The notes beneath the pieces were generated by a model that did no database searches, was not told where the DNA came from, and saw only the letters and a list, made by a program, of their open reading frames with translations. Shown here piece by piece: positions 51,813-61,010 of a stretch of 64,000 nt of DNA; positions within the stretch are counted from its first letter, which is position 1, and each line of letters begins with the position of its first letter. Position numbers and translations under genes: made by a program. The DNA comes from Lachnoclostridium sp. UBA1308 (GTDB lineage: Bacteria; Bacillota; Clostridia; Lachnospirales; Lachnospiraceae), in assembly GCA_002307215.1 (NCBI GenBank), contig DBTU01000023.1, positions 64,777 through 128,776 on the forward strand, read 5' to 3'.

Positions 51813-53390
51813 ATGTCACTAATTTCAGTTAATGATCTTACATTTTGCTATGATACTCATAGCGATGCTATATTTGAACATGTCAGCTTTCAGATCGATA
51901 CGGATTGGAAGCTTGGATTTATTGGAAGAAACGGAAGAGGAAAGACCACTTTCTTAAGGCTACTTCAAGGTCAATATGAATACCGCGGAAGTATCACAAC
52001 TTCTGTCAGCTTTGATTACTTTCCGTTTGAAATTGAAGATGAGAGTCTGTGTGTTATGGAAATTATGAAGAATGCGATTGCGCCATTTACTCAATGGGAG
52101 AAGGAGATGGAAGATTGCATTAAGAAGCGGGATATGGACTCCATGGAGGAATACGGGAGGATTTTTGAACTTTATCAGGCACATGACGGCTATATGATTG
52201 AGAATATGATTGAGAAGGAGATTAGTAAACTTCACGTCGACAGTTCTGTGCTGACAAGGGCTTATGCAACCCTCAGCTTTGGTGAGCGTACAAAGATTAT
52301 GCTTGCCGCTTTATTTTTAAAAAAGAACAATTTTCTGTTGATTGATGAGCCAACCAATCATCTTGACTTGGAAGGACGTCAGACTCTGGCAGAATATTTG
52401 CGGCTGAAGAATGGATTCCTTCTGGTATCTCATGATAGGTCATTTTTGGATGAATGTATCGATCATGTGATATCCATTAATCGAGCAGACATTGAAGTGA
52501 TGAAGGGAAATTATTCTGTCTGGAGACAGAATAGGGAGAGGCAGGATCAATATGAGCTGGACCAAAATGAACAGTTAAAAAAGGATATAACAAATTTAAC
52601 ACAGGCGGCGAAAAGGGCGGCTGGGTGGTCTGATCAGGTCGAAGCCACTAAAATCGGCACACATGCCGCTGACCGTGGAGCCATTGGTCATAAAGCTGCC
52701 AAGATGATGAAGCGTGCAAAGAGCATAGAAAACCGCAGGCTCGCAGCGGCAGAGGAGAAAAAAGGGCTATTAAAGAATATTGAGCAGGTGGATACACTTA
52801 AGATGAATCTGATATCATTTCCGGGTAAGAAGCTGATCGAAGCAGAGGATTTAAGCTTATTCTATGGGCCGCAGAAAATTGTATCAGGGATAAATTTTAT
52901 CCTGAGGATGGGAGCAAGGATTGCCATCTGTGGTAAAAACGGATCAGGTAAAACTTCACTGTTAAAGCTTTTACTGGGAGATGATATTGCTTATACAGGG
53001 CGCTTTTCTGTGGCTCAGGGTCTAAGAATCTCTTATATTTCACAGGACACCTCACAGTTAACTGGCAGACTTGAGGATTATGCGGTAAGTAATGGTCTGG
53101 ATGAATCCATCTTTAAGACGGTACTGAGGCAATTGGATTTTAACCGAAGTCAGTTTGAAAAGGATACCAGTGAATTCAGTGCCGGCCAGAAAAAGAAGGT
53201 GCTTCTGGCAAAGAGCCTTGCAGAAGCGGCAAATGTATTTTTGTGGGATGAGCCACTCAATTACATTGATGTTCTATCGAGGATTCAGATTGAGGAGCTG
53301 ATATTAAAATACCGGCCAACGATGCTTTTTATTGAACATGACCGTATATTTACCGACAAGATTGCTACAGAAATTATACAACTGCCATAA
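51813..53390 (+). CDS. ABC-F ribosomal protection protein, Lsa/CplR type
   Basis: A 525-residue protein with two ABC domains and no membrane helices. The first has Walker A GRNGRGKTT, signature LSFGERTK and Walker B FLLIDEPTNHLDL; the second has GKNGSGKTS, FSAGQKKK and VFLWDEPLNYIDV. The linker (about residues 230-300, RERQDQYELDQNEQLKKDITNL through GWSDQVEATKIGTHAADRGAIGHKA) is the antibiotic-protection region, placing it near Lsa/CplR proteins, which displace lincosamides, pleuromutilins and streptogramin A from ribosomes. The attenuation leader upstream supports an inducible resistance role. GGAG precedes the ATG. Confidence 0.92.
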   Translation: MSLISVNDLTFCYDTHSDAIFEHVSFQIDTDWKLGFIGRNGRGKTTFLRLLQGQYEYRGSITTSVSFDYFPFEIEDESLCVMEIMKNAIAPFTQWEKEMEDCIKKRDMDSMEEYGRIFELYQAHDGYMIENMIEKEISKLHVDSSVLTRAYATLSFGERTKIMLAALFLKKNNFLLIDEPTNHLDLEGRQTLAEYLRLKNGFLLVSHDRSFLDECIDHVISINRADIEVMKGNYSVWRQNRERQDQYELDQNEQLKKDITNLTQAAKRAAGWSDQVEATKIGTHAADRGAIGHKAAKMMKRAKSIENRRLAAAEEKKGLLKNIEQVDTLKMNLISFPGKKLIEAEDLSLFYGPQKIVSGINFILRMGARIAICGKNGSGKTSLLKLLLGDDIAYTGRFSVAQGLRISYISQDTSQLTGRLEDYAVSNGLDESIFKTVLRQLDFNRSQFEKDTSEFSAGQKKKVLLAKSLAEAANVFLWDEPLNYIDVLSRIQIEELILKYRPTMLFIEHDRIFTDKIATEIIQLP

Positions 53391-53561
53391 AGAAGAAAAT
53401 GAATAAAATAACAAAAGAGATTCCCAATATTGGTAATTATGGTATACTTATCATATCCTAAAATGAAATCCATTAGAATTTCATTTTCAGTATCTTTCAT
53501 TCTGATTTGTAGGCCTGCAGCCCAAGGTTTGCAGGCTATTAAGAAAGGCGTGGTTATCTAA

Positions 53562-54245
53562 ATGAAGCGTTCTATCAAGTGTATGATTAAAATCATTATT
53601 ATAGTTACAGCAGGTCTCGGACTTACGGGAATCCTGACATTGTTATGCTTTAATTCTTATGTGAAAGCATCTGTAAAAAATCGGATCATTACATCAGAAG
53701 AAGCAGGAGACCTCAGGAATGTGGACTGTATTCTTATTCTTGGTGCCGGCGTACGAGATAATAAACCGTCACTTATGTTAGAAGATCGCTTGGATCTTGG
53801 CATTGAATTATACAAAACAGGAGTTTCAAATCGCATCCTAATGAGCGGTGACCACGGAAGAGTGGAATATGATGAAGTTAATATCATGAAGCAGTATGCC
53901 ATAGATCAGGGAGTTCCCTCCGAAGATATTTTTATGGATCATGCCGGCTTTTCCACCTATGAAAGCTTTTACCGTGCGCGTGATATTTTTCAGGCAGATA
54001 CAATCGTGATTGTAACACAACAGTATCATATGTACCGGGCTCTATATGACGGAAAAGGGTTGGGTCTTAATGTCTACGGGGTTACTGCCGATCCTCAGAT
54101 TTATCAGGGACAGGCTAAGCGTAATGCCCGTGAAATTTTGGCAAGAGCGAAGGATTTTCTTTATATCATAGCAAAGCCAAAACCAACCTATCTGGGAGAT
54201 ACAATTCCGTTAAGCGGAGACGGAGATATAACAAATGATAAATAA
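53562..54245 (+). CDS. DUF218/SanA-family protein
   Basis: A 227-residue protein. One N-terminal membrane anchor (about residues 8-28) precedes a DUF218 domain: DCILILGAGVRDNKPSLMLEDRLDLGIELY, then ILMSGDH, EDIFMDHAGFSTYES, and IVTQQYHMYRA. SanA of E. coli affects envelope barrier function and vancomycin exclusion; the exact role here is not known. A CCTGCA-N10-TGCAGG hairpin (about 53512-53538) lies before the ribosome site. The response-regulator gene follows after 20 bp. Confidence 0.9.
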   Translation: MKRSIKCMIKIIIIVTAGLGLTGILTLLCFNSYVKASVKNRIITSEEAGDLRNVDCILILGAGVRDNKPSLMLEDRLDLGIELYKTGVSNRILMSGDHGRVEYDEVNIMKQYAIDQGVPSEDIFMDHAGFSTYESFYRARDIFQADTIVIVTQQYHMYRALYDGKGLGLNVYGVTADPQIYQGQAKRNAREILARAKDFLYIIAKPKPTYLGDTIPLSGDGDITNDK

Positions 54246-54265
54246 GTTGGCGGGGAGAGATTAGA

Positions 54266-54958
54266 ATGCAAGCGAAAATACTGGTTGTGGAAGATGATAA
54301 TGATATTAACAGAATCATAAGAAGGTATCTTGAGCGGGAGCGGTATGAGGTGGTATCTGCCTTTTCCGGTACGGAGGCGAAGCTTCTGCTGTCGTTAGGC
54401 AGTTATGACTTAATCATATTAGATTTAATGCTTCCGGGTATTACGGGAGAAGAATTGATGAAAGAAATGAGAAAAAGCATTCAGACTCCTATCCTTGTAA
54501 TATCCGCGAAAATTGCACTGGAGGATAAGGTAAATGCTTTAAAGTCAGGAGCAGATGACTATATGACGAAACCCTTTGAGCGGGATGAGTTACTTGCCAG
54601 GGTAGAAGCAATCCTCAGGAGAAGCAGACAGGCAGTAGCGGAAATACCTGATTCGGAGAGAGAATTCGCTCATAAAAATCTATTGTTGAAGCCTGCGTCC
54701 AGAGAGGTAATCGTCTGTGGGAGCCCGATTTCACTTACGTTATATGAATTTGATCTCCTTCACCTGTTACTTCAATATCCTGAGCGGGTTTTCACAAAGG
54801 AGCAACTTTACCAGGATATATGGAAGGCAGGCTATTATGGGGAAGATAACACCATTAATGTACATATGAGTAATATCCGTAAAAAGATCAAGGAGTATGA
54901 TGAGGAATCCTATATTAAAACAGTATGGGGCATCGGCTTTAAAATAGACATTTCATAG
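54266..54958 (+). CDS. OmpR-family response regulator of an ABC-linked two-component system
   Basis: A 230-residue regulator. Receiver: Asp53 in LIILDLMLP, with KPFERDE later; winged-helix end: VWGIGFKI. Ribosome site GGGGAGAG. An ABC transporter (ATPase and permease) follows and the cognate kinase lies after it, giving the order RR-ABC-permease-kinase typical of bacitracin/lantibiotic resistance modules. The inducing peptide or antibiotic is unknown. Confidence 0.94.
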   Translation: MQAKILVVEDDNDINRIIRRYLERERYEVVSAFSGTEAKLLLSLGSYDLIILDLMLPGITGEELMKEMRKSIQTPILVISAKIALEDKVNALKSGADDYMTKPFERDELLARVEAILRRSRQAVAEIPDSEREFAHKNLLLKPASREVIVCGSPISLTLYEFDLLHLLLQYPERVFTKEQLYQDIWKAGYYGEDNTINVHMSNIRKKIKEYDEESYIKTVWGIGFKIDIS

Positions 54959-55110
54959 GACAGGCACATCTTTATACTTTCTTTAAACTTTATTAAGTAC
55001 TTGTTAATACAAAGAGTCCATACTTATATTCATCAGCAGGGAAGTCGTAGGTCAGTGTCAGAGTTGATGGATTTTCGTGTAGAACATGGAAGTATGAAAG
55101 GAGTCAAAAG

Positions 55111-56034
55111 GTGCGAGAGGTAATTTTAGCAACAAAGGAACTTACGAAGAAGTATAATAATTTCAAGGCAGTAAACAATGTCAACCTGGAAATTAAGCAG
55201 GGAGAAATCTATGGCTTGGTCGGTAAAAATGGGGCAGGTAAAACCACTCTTTTAAGATTGCTGACAGGTCAGGCGTTTGCATCGCAGGGATCAATAATCC
55301 TGTATGGAGAGAGCTCAGAGAGAGCGTTGAATCGTGGAAGAAAAAGAATCGGAACCATTATCGAGGTTCCAAGCTTCTACGCCTATATGTCGGCAGAACA
55401 AAATTTAGAATATTACCGCATACAGCGAGCAGTTCCGGGGAAGGACTGTGTACGGGAGGCTCTCGAAGAAGTAGGACTGTCGGAGACCGGGAATAAGAAA
55501 TACAAGAGCTTTTCACTTGGTATGAAACAACGACTTGGCCTTGCTCTGGCGTTGATGAGCAAGCCGGAAATATTACTGTTAGATGAACCGATTAATGGCC
55601 TGGATCCATTTGGCATTGTGGAAATCCGTAATCTTTTAATCAGGTTGAATCAGGAAAAGAATATCACGATATTAATCTCCAGTCATATTCTGACGGAGCT
55701 GTCCAATCTGGTTACAAGCTATGGTTTTATTGATAACGGAATCATGATTAAGCAGTTAACGGCAGAAGAATTGTCAAAGGAATGCAATAAGTACCTCGAA
55801 GTTAAGGTTGATAAGGTAGAGAAAATGGCTGCTTTGCTAGAGCAAAAGCTTGGCTGTACTTCATACAAAGTAAACCCGGATTATACGCTTCATATTTATG
55901 ATTATATGGATCGACCGGCAATTATCAGCGAGCTTGCTGTAAGTAATGGAATCGCTTTAAATCAATTGATGGTTAAGGATATCAATCTGGAGAATTATTT
56001 CATTCAATTAGTGGGAGGTACGGGTAATGATTAG
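55111..56034 (+). CDS. ABC transporter ATP-binding protein, BcrA/LanF-like
   Basis: A 307-residue ATPase with a GTG start preceded by AAAGGAG. Walker A is GKNGAGKTT, signature FSLGMKQRL, and Walker B ILLLDEPINGLDP, with switch ISSHILTEL. The signature FSLGMKQR and the C-terminal 80-residue extension are typical for bacitracin/lantibiotic-immunity ATPases. It overlaps the permease gene by 8 bp. It probably extrudes a peptide antibiotic or removes it from its target. Confidence 0.93.
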   Translation: MREVILATKELTKKYNNFKAVNNVNLEIKQGEIYGLVGKNGAGKTTLLRLLTGQAFASQGSIILYGESSERALNRGRKRIGTIIEVPSFYAYMSAEQNLEYYRIQRAVPGKDCVREALEEVGLSETGNKKYKSFSLGMKQRLGLALALMSKPEILLLDEPINGLDPFGIVEIRNLLIRLNQEKNITILISSHILTELSNLVTSYGFIDNGIMIKQLTAEELSKECNKYLEVKVDKVEKMAALLEQKLGCTSYKVNPDYTLHIYDYMDRPAIISELAVSNGIALNQLMVKDINLENYFIQLVGGTGND

Positions 56035-56806
56035 TTATATCAAAAGTGAATTATATAGAATATTACACTATAAATGGACCTATCTGTTCATTGCAATCTG
56101 TTCCACATTATTAGTTAGCTCCAATATAGTTCTTGCGGCCGTTAAGTGGTCGGAGACTACATTTCCTTATGGCAATACGGCTTTTTCGATTGGGAATTTT
56201 ATTGGAGGTATGTCATTTGTATTTATTCTCTGCATCACAGTTGGCTCCATGGTATTTGGCAATGAGCATGGCAATCATACGATGAAGAACAGCGTTTCCT
56301 ATGGTATTCCAAGAGGAATGATCTATGTTAGCAAGCTATTAGTAGAAATCATATATGCAGTAGTTGCATTTTTCATCATAACCGGGTTTCATGTTGCAAG
56401 TGCTTATCTACTGCTTGAGCATTCACACTTGAACGAATTATACGAATTAGGTAAGGTGTTCATAGCCAGTTTTCCGATTTATCTTTTTGTACTTGCTATG
56501 GTGAACTGCTTTGCATTCATATTTGAGAGCACGGGTGCAGCAATCGGTGCGGATGTAGGACTTGCGATAGCATTTCCAATCGTCGGCTCACTTCTTGGAA
56601 TGAAATTTGACATTTTCAACAAACTGGCACAGATATTACCCTGGAATATCATTAATGGAATTGGAATTACTATGGACCCATACGCTATCACACTTCCATG
56701 GAAGGGGGATGCCGGCTATTACAACTGTTGGATTGCCAGTATTGTTCAGATGATTCTGATTACCGTCATCGGATATGTAATAATACGCAGAAAAGAGATT
56801 AAGTAG
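56027..56806 (+). CDS. ABC transporter permease of the BcrB/LanE type
   Basis: A 259-residue membrane protein with six helices (about residues 18-38, 55-78, 105-128, 142-165, 175-195, 235-253). The NEHGNHTMKNSVSYGIPRG segment (about 88-106) after helix two is a hallmark of ABC-2 bacteriocin-immunity permeases. It overlaps its ATPase gene by 8 bp and is followed by the kinase gene 50-odd bp later. Substrate unknown. Confidence 0.9.
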   Translation: MISYIKSELYRILHYKWTYLFIAICSTLLVSSNIVLAAVKWSETTFPYGNTAFSIGNFIGGMSFVFILCITVGSMVFGNEHGNHTMKNSVSYGIPRGMIYVSKLLVEIIYAVVAFFIITGFHVASAYLLLEHSHLNELYELGKVFIASFPIYLFVLAMVNCFAFIFESTGAAIGADVGLAIAFPIVGSLLGMKFDIFNKLAQILPWNIINGIGITMDPYAITLPWKGDAGYYNCWIASIVQMILITVIGYVIIRRKEIK

Positions 56807-56855
56807 GTATTAGCAGGATTAGGATAAATCAAAGTGCTTAGGGGGTATGTTAGAA

Positions 56856-57761
56856 ATGCAGTACTTATGTATTGGATTAATCATAATTTTTATTCTACTT
56901 GTGATAAAAATCGTATTCCTCTATCGCGCCCTTAAGCAAGCTTCCAGGCAAATGGATGAGATAGAGAAATGCTCGGAGAGAAATAGGCTGATAAAGGCAA
57001 TCTCGGCAGATCGCCATCTTGAGGAACTACTAAAAAAAATTAATGTGATCTATCAGAAAAGACAGAGTGAGAGGATTGTTTATCAAAGAAGAGAGACACA
57101 GATTCGTCATGAGATAGAAAATATTTCCCATGACCTTAGAACTCCGCTCACCTCGATTCTTGGATATGTTAATTTGCTTGGAGACCTTGACATAACGCAG
57201 GAAGAAAGAGAAGAGTATCTTAAAATTATCGATAAAAGAGCAAGGATATTACAAGGCCTAATTCAAGATTTCTATGAAATATCCAGGATTGAGCGCGAAG
57301 ATTATCCGGTAATGTTTGAAAGAATTTCGGTACAGAATATTGTATCTGAAGCTGCTGTTGCCTATTTTCATGAATTTGAGTCCAGAAAGATTAAGGTCAC
57401 TGTTCAAATGGAGGAAAAATCATGCATTATTTTTGCAGATAGAATCCAGTTTAACCGAATACTAAACAATCTAATTCAGAACGCCTTAAAATATGCGAAA
57501 GATGAATTTGTTATTCAGCAGCATACAACAGACACGCAATGCATCCTTACATTGAGTAATGATAAAAATGATATGACAGAGAATGAGTTAAAACGAATCT
57601 TTGACCGTTTTTATACCGGTGACAAGGCACGCAATCAGGGGAGCTCGGGACTTGGACTTACGATAACGAAGCTTCTGGTTGAAAAGATGAAAGGAAGTAT
57701 CAGTGCGCGGTTTGATGGAGATATGTTTGTCATTGAACTTAAGTGGCCTGTCAGGACATGA
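56856..57761 (+). CDS. Sensor histidine kinase of the ABC-linked system
   Basis: A 301-residue kinase with one N-terminal helix (about residues 5-23), no sizeable extracellular domain, HisKA (His92 in ENISHDLRTPLTS), and HATPase (NLIQNALKYA, NRILNN before it, GSSGLGLTITK). This intramembrane-sensing architecture is typical of kinases that sense through the associated ABC transporter. An outer ATG lies nine bases upstream and touches the GGGGG site, so 56856 is chosen. Confidence 0.9.
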   Translation: MQYLCIGLIIIFILLVIKIVFLYRALKQASRQMDEIEKCSERNRLIKAISADRHLEELLKKINVIYQKRQSERIVYQRRETQIRHEIENISHDLRTPLTSILGYVNLLGDLDITQEEREEYLKIIDKRARILQGLIQDFYEISRIEREDYPVMFERISVQNIVSEAAVAYFHEFESRKIKVTVQMEEKSCIIFADRIQFNRILNNLIQNALKYAKDEFVIQQHTTDTQCILTLSNDKNDMTENELKRIFDRFYTGDKARNQGSSGLGLTITKLLVEKMKGSISARFDGDMFVIELKWPVRT

Positions 57762-57779
57762 GGATATACTGTAACGAAA

Positions 57780-57845
57780 ACAAGAGGCTTCACCTACTCC
57801 CACCCTAACTTGCATGATGGGGAGTAGGTGAAGCCTCTTGTTTTG
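57780..57845. terminator. Very long bidirectional terminator
   Basis: A perfect stem of 22 bp, starting ACAAGAGGCTTC (57780 onward) and closing with GAAGCCTCTTGT up to 57841, around an 18-base loop, is followed by TTTTG on the plus strand and preceded by CGAAAAC on the other. It can terminate the kinase operon and the convergent small gene. Confidence 0.93.
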
Positions 57846-57852
57846 CATAAGC

Positions 57853-57978
57853 TTACACTTTCTTCTTAGGCTTTTTCACTACCTCTGGCTCGGACATGAT
57901 GGGTTTTAATGATGGTAATACACCGGTATCAGTCTTTTTCTTCTTTTTCACTTCTTTTTTGTAATCCCTATTAGCCAT
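57853..57978 (-). CDS. 41-residue Lys-rich protein
   Basis: Starts MANRDYKKEV and ends VVKKPKKKV with a central TDTGVLPSLKPIMSEPE. AAAGGAG lies eight to nine bases before the ATG, and the terminator at 57780 closes it. It is highly basic (Lys-rich at both ends) with a Pro-containing middle, and is probably cytoplasmic or ribosome/nucleic-acid associated. Short Lys-rich proteins of this kind occur in Firmicutes, but I cannot name the family. It is too short for most automatic annotation. Confidence 0.65.
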   Translation of the reverse strand: MANRDYKKEVKKKKKTDTGVLPSLKPIMSEPEVVKKPKKKV

Positions 57979-58199
57979 GTCTACCACTCCTTTATGTATG
58001 ATTGGGTATTATTCATATATCATATTATAAAGACTTCGGTTGATTTCGTCCAGTATAATTTATCACAATCGGTTAAGTCGTTCCAGTGTTTCCCTAGCTC
58101 GCATTTATTGACATAATGACGAAAAATTGCTAACATTATCACATACTAGTTGTTGAAAACCCACAAAAGATTTATTGCTAGCAAAGGAGCTGGAAACTT
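57979..58199. other. Spacer before the GH18 gene
   Basis: About 220 bases without a convincing gene. The AAGGAGC site (58181-58187) belongs to the chitinase-family gene. No clear promoter is seen. Confidence 0.35.
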
Positions 58200-59756
58200 A
58201 TGAGAAGATTGTTGAAGGAGATGTTTCAGAAGAAAAGATTATTTGTCGTACTGTTAACCCTTATCTTTGCCATGAATATGTTAAGCGGTTCAAGTGTTAC
58301 AGCACTAGCGGGCAGAGACAAAACGTCACCACAGGTACCACAGAATTTTCATGTTGTTACGATAACCGATAAATCGGTCTCTCTCGCATGGAGTGCATCA
58401 ACGGATAATGTTAAGGTAACCAATTATGAAGTATATAGGAACAGCATCATGATAGGAACTTCAACAACAACCTCATGTTTAGTGACAGGACTGAAGCCAC
58501 TCACTACATACAAGTTCTATATCAAAGCAAAGGATGCAGCCGGTAATAGCTCTGCAAGCAGTGTGATACTATCGGTAAGCACCACAGCGACTCCAACACC
58601 CACCCCTACAGTGACACCTACACCAATTGTAACCCCGATACCTACATTGCTTCCAAGCCCGACCCCAACGACTGCTCCTACACCGACTCCGGCACCCTTG
58701 GCAGAATCAAAGGTTATCGGCTATTATGCAGCTTGGGCAGCTTATTCAGGCTTCACACCGGATAGGGTAGATGCAAGCAAATTAACACATATCAACTATG
58801 CCTTTGCCAATATTGGCAGCGACCTAAAAATAGCTCTTGGTTATCCGGATGTAGATCCTTCGAATATAACCAAGCTGAATGCATTAAAGCTGATAAATCC
58901 GAATCTCAAGACGGTCATTTCTGTGGGCGGCTGGGAATGGTCGGGACGCTTCTCCGATGCAGCACTAACGGATGCATCCAGAACTACCTTTGCCGACAGC
59001 TGTGTTAATTTCATTGTACAATATGGCTTTGATGGAGTTGATCTGGATTGGGAATATCCGGTTACTGGAGGATTGTCCACAAATGTCAGAAGAGTTGCGG
59101 ACAAAACCAATTTCACATTGCTGATGCAAAAGCTTCGCGAAAAGCTTGACGCCAGAGGAGTAATTGATGGGAAACACTATCTTCTTACCTTTGCAGGAGC
59201 TTCAGGAAGCTGGTACCTGAATAATATTGAGCCTGCTAAGCTTAAGCTGTATGTAGACTATGTAAATGTCATGACCTATGATATCCATGGAAACTGGGAT
59301 ACTTATACGGATTTTAATGCGCCTCTATATAAGAACAGTGATGTATCTCCTCAATATAAAGACAGTGTGGATTCCGGAATAACCGCGTGGCAGAACGCAG
59401 GTTTTCCTGCAAATCAAATTATCATGGGAGTTCCCTTTTACGGTTATATTTATAAATCCGTGACAAATGCAAATCAAGGTCTTTATCAGAGTTATTCAGG
59501 TGGTTCTTCTATCAGCTATGCCAATGTTGTAGGCAATTATCTGAATGCCGCCGGTTATGTGAAATATTTTCATGCCCAGTCCCTTGTACCCTGGTTATTT
59601 AACGGCACCACCTTTATCACATATGAAGATGAGCAGTCGATGGGATACAAAGCACAATATATTAAGGATAAGGGATTAGGGGGTGCCATGATATGGGAGT
59701 TAAGTCAAGATCCGAACAGGGTACTTCTGAATGCGTTGTATAACGGATTGAAGTAA
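58200..59756 (+). CDS. Secreted GH18 chitinase-family enzyme with FN3 domain
   Basis: A 518-residue exported protein. Signal peptide (about residues 1-38, ending SVTALAG), a fibronectin type III domain (about 40-130), a Thr/Pro linker of repeats such as PTPTPTVTPTP (about 131-168), then the GH18 domain (about 172-515). The catalytic signature is FDGVDLDWEYP with Glu285 as proton donor, and MTYD/ YxQ-type substrate residues follow (YVNVMTYDIHG, MIWELSQD). It should hydrolyse chitin or chitin-like beta-1,4-GlcNAc polymers outside the cell. RBS AAGGAGC. Confidence 0.94.
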   Translation: MRRLLKEMFQKKRLFVVLLTLIFAMNMLSGSSVTALAGRDKTSPQVPQNFHVVTITDKSVSLAWSASTDNVKVTNYEVYRNSIMIGTSTTTSCLVTGLKPLTTYKFYIKAKDAAGNSSASSVILSVSTTATPTPTPTVTPTPIVTPIPTLLPSPTPTTAPTPTPAPLAESKVIGYYAAWAAYSGFTPDRVDASKLTHINYAFANIGSDLKIALGYPDVDPSNITKLNALKLINPNLKTVISVGGWEWSGRFSDAALTDASRTTFADSCVNFIVQYGFDGVDLDWEYPVTGGLSTNVRRVADKTNFTLLMQKLREKLDARGVIDGKHYLLTFAGASGSWYLNNIEPAKLKLYVDYVNVMTYDIHGNWDTYTDFNAPLYKNSDVSPQYKDSVDSGITAWQNAGFPANQIIMGVPFYGYIYKSVTNANQGLYQSYSGGSSISYANVVGNYLNAAGYVKYFHAQSLVPWLFNGTTFITYEDEQSMGYKAQYIKDKGLGGAMIWELSQDPNRVLLNALYNGLK

Positions 59757-59771
59757 TACTACGAGACAAAT

Positions 59772-59825
59772 AATAAAGATAGCAGAAATCTGCGAAAGCG
59801 GATTTTCTGCTATCTTTATTATATT
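59772..59825 (+). terminator. Terminator after the GH18 gene
   Basis: AATAAAGATAGCAGAAATC (59772-59790) pairs with GATTTTCTGCTATCTTTATT (59801-59820) with a one-base bulge and a GCGAAAGC loop. Strong. Confidence 0.9.
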
Positions 59826-59946
59826 CACACTACCCTAAACACTGGTCACGTAAACAGTGCATTATGGACAGTATGTGAAGCCTCTTAAATTTATAATCGT
59901 ATATTAGTAACAATACCATCGGCCCTTTTTACAAAAGATGAATCGC

Positions 59947-60786
59947 TTATTTCTCTATGATTAAGGAGTTTATTGTATATTCAATAATCGTAGAAAGATC
60001 TGTCCCGATTACATTATTGGAATCAATTTCTATACAATAACTTTCTATGATAAAATCATAGATTTGCTGAATCAGAGGTACTCCTTTGATAGTAAGTGTA
60101 TATTCGGTTTTCAATACCTTACCGAGAGAAACGGTTAGATCGCTCTGAGTCAGTCCTGTAAGCTCATAGGTTCCGGCTCCTAAAGATTCTGTGTACGAAG
60201 TATCAAAATAGTCCTTCGTATAAAGGGATGTATAATGTTTTTTTATATAATTGTAGTCAGGAACAGTCTTCTGGGGAAAGATGGTGATCACGATTGAGGA
60301 AGGATTAGTGGTATCGTTCGGCTTAAGAGATGCTTTAATACCACCGGTGGTTAGATTATAGGTTAACGTCCAATCAGAAGGTATGACAAAATCTATATTG
60401 CCGACTTGTACTTCCTGTGCATCAAAGGGGGCATCATTTAAGGATGGATTCGCCGGCTTTTTAACGGTAACGGTACATGTTAATTTCTTACCTGAAACAG
60501 ATGCGGTAATCTTGGCAGTTCCCACAGCAACAGCTTTGACTTTACCTTTGGTGGATACAGTAGCTGTTTTCTTGTCACTCGATGACCATTTCACAGTCGC
60601 GGTTTTCTTGATTCCCAGAACGTGAAGAGAAGAAGTTTTGCCTACCACAAGTTCTAACTTCGTTTTGTCTAATTTGATGGTTGCAGCTTGTGTTACAACA
60701 GGATTACTGATTGCTGGGATGTCTGTCAATGTAAATATCAATACTAAGACAAGTACAGAGATTATTATTTTTTTGATCAGTTTCAT
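59947..60786 (-). CDS. Secreted BIG2 (bacterial Ig-like) domain protein
   Basis: A 279-residue exported protein. Signal peptide (about residues 1-35, ending VTQAA), a BIG2 domain (about 36-112, with KWSSSDKKTATVSTKGKV and GTAKITASV), then a domain with no recognised motif (about 115-279). BIG2 modules mediate surface adhesion or polysaccharide binding. The GH18 gene is on the opposite strand nearby but shares no operon. GGAG is seen before the ATG. Confidence 0.85.
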   Translation of the reverse strand: MKLIKKIIISVLVLVLIFTLTDIPAISNPVVTQAATIKLDKTKLELVVGKTSSLHVLGIKKTATVKWSSSDKKTATVSTKGKVKAVAVGTAKITASVSGKKLTCTVTVKKPANPSLNDAPFDAQEVQVGNIDFVIPSDWTLTYNLTTGGIKASLKPNDTTNPSSIVITIFPQKTVPDYNYIKKHYTSLYTKDYFDTSYTESLGAGTYELTGLTQSDLTVSLGKVLKTEYTLTIKGVPLIQQIYDFIIESYCIEIDSNNVIGTDLSTIIEYTINSLIIEK

Positions 60787-61010
60787 AATTTACTCCATTT
60801 CTGCACATACTTTTTCGGGTTTCTCTGATACACTGGCATTTTATATGCTGATAGGAATTATTATACAGACAGGATAATAATTACACAATAGAAATCACAG
60901 AAAAATGTAAAATTATTGATTTACCAACTACTTACAATCAATGAATGATTTTACGTTTATCAGTAAATAATAACTAGATGATAGATATAAGTCAGTTGGG
61001 AGTTGGAAGC
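60787..61010. other. Divergent spacer between BIG2 and activase genes
   Basis: About 220 bases. The ribosome site TTGGGAG lies before the activase ATG. No clear promoter or structure is seen, apart from A/T-rich stretches. Confidence 0.35.
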
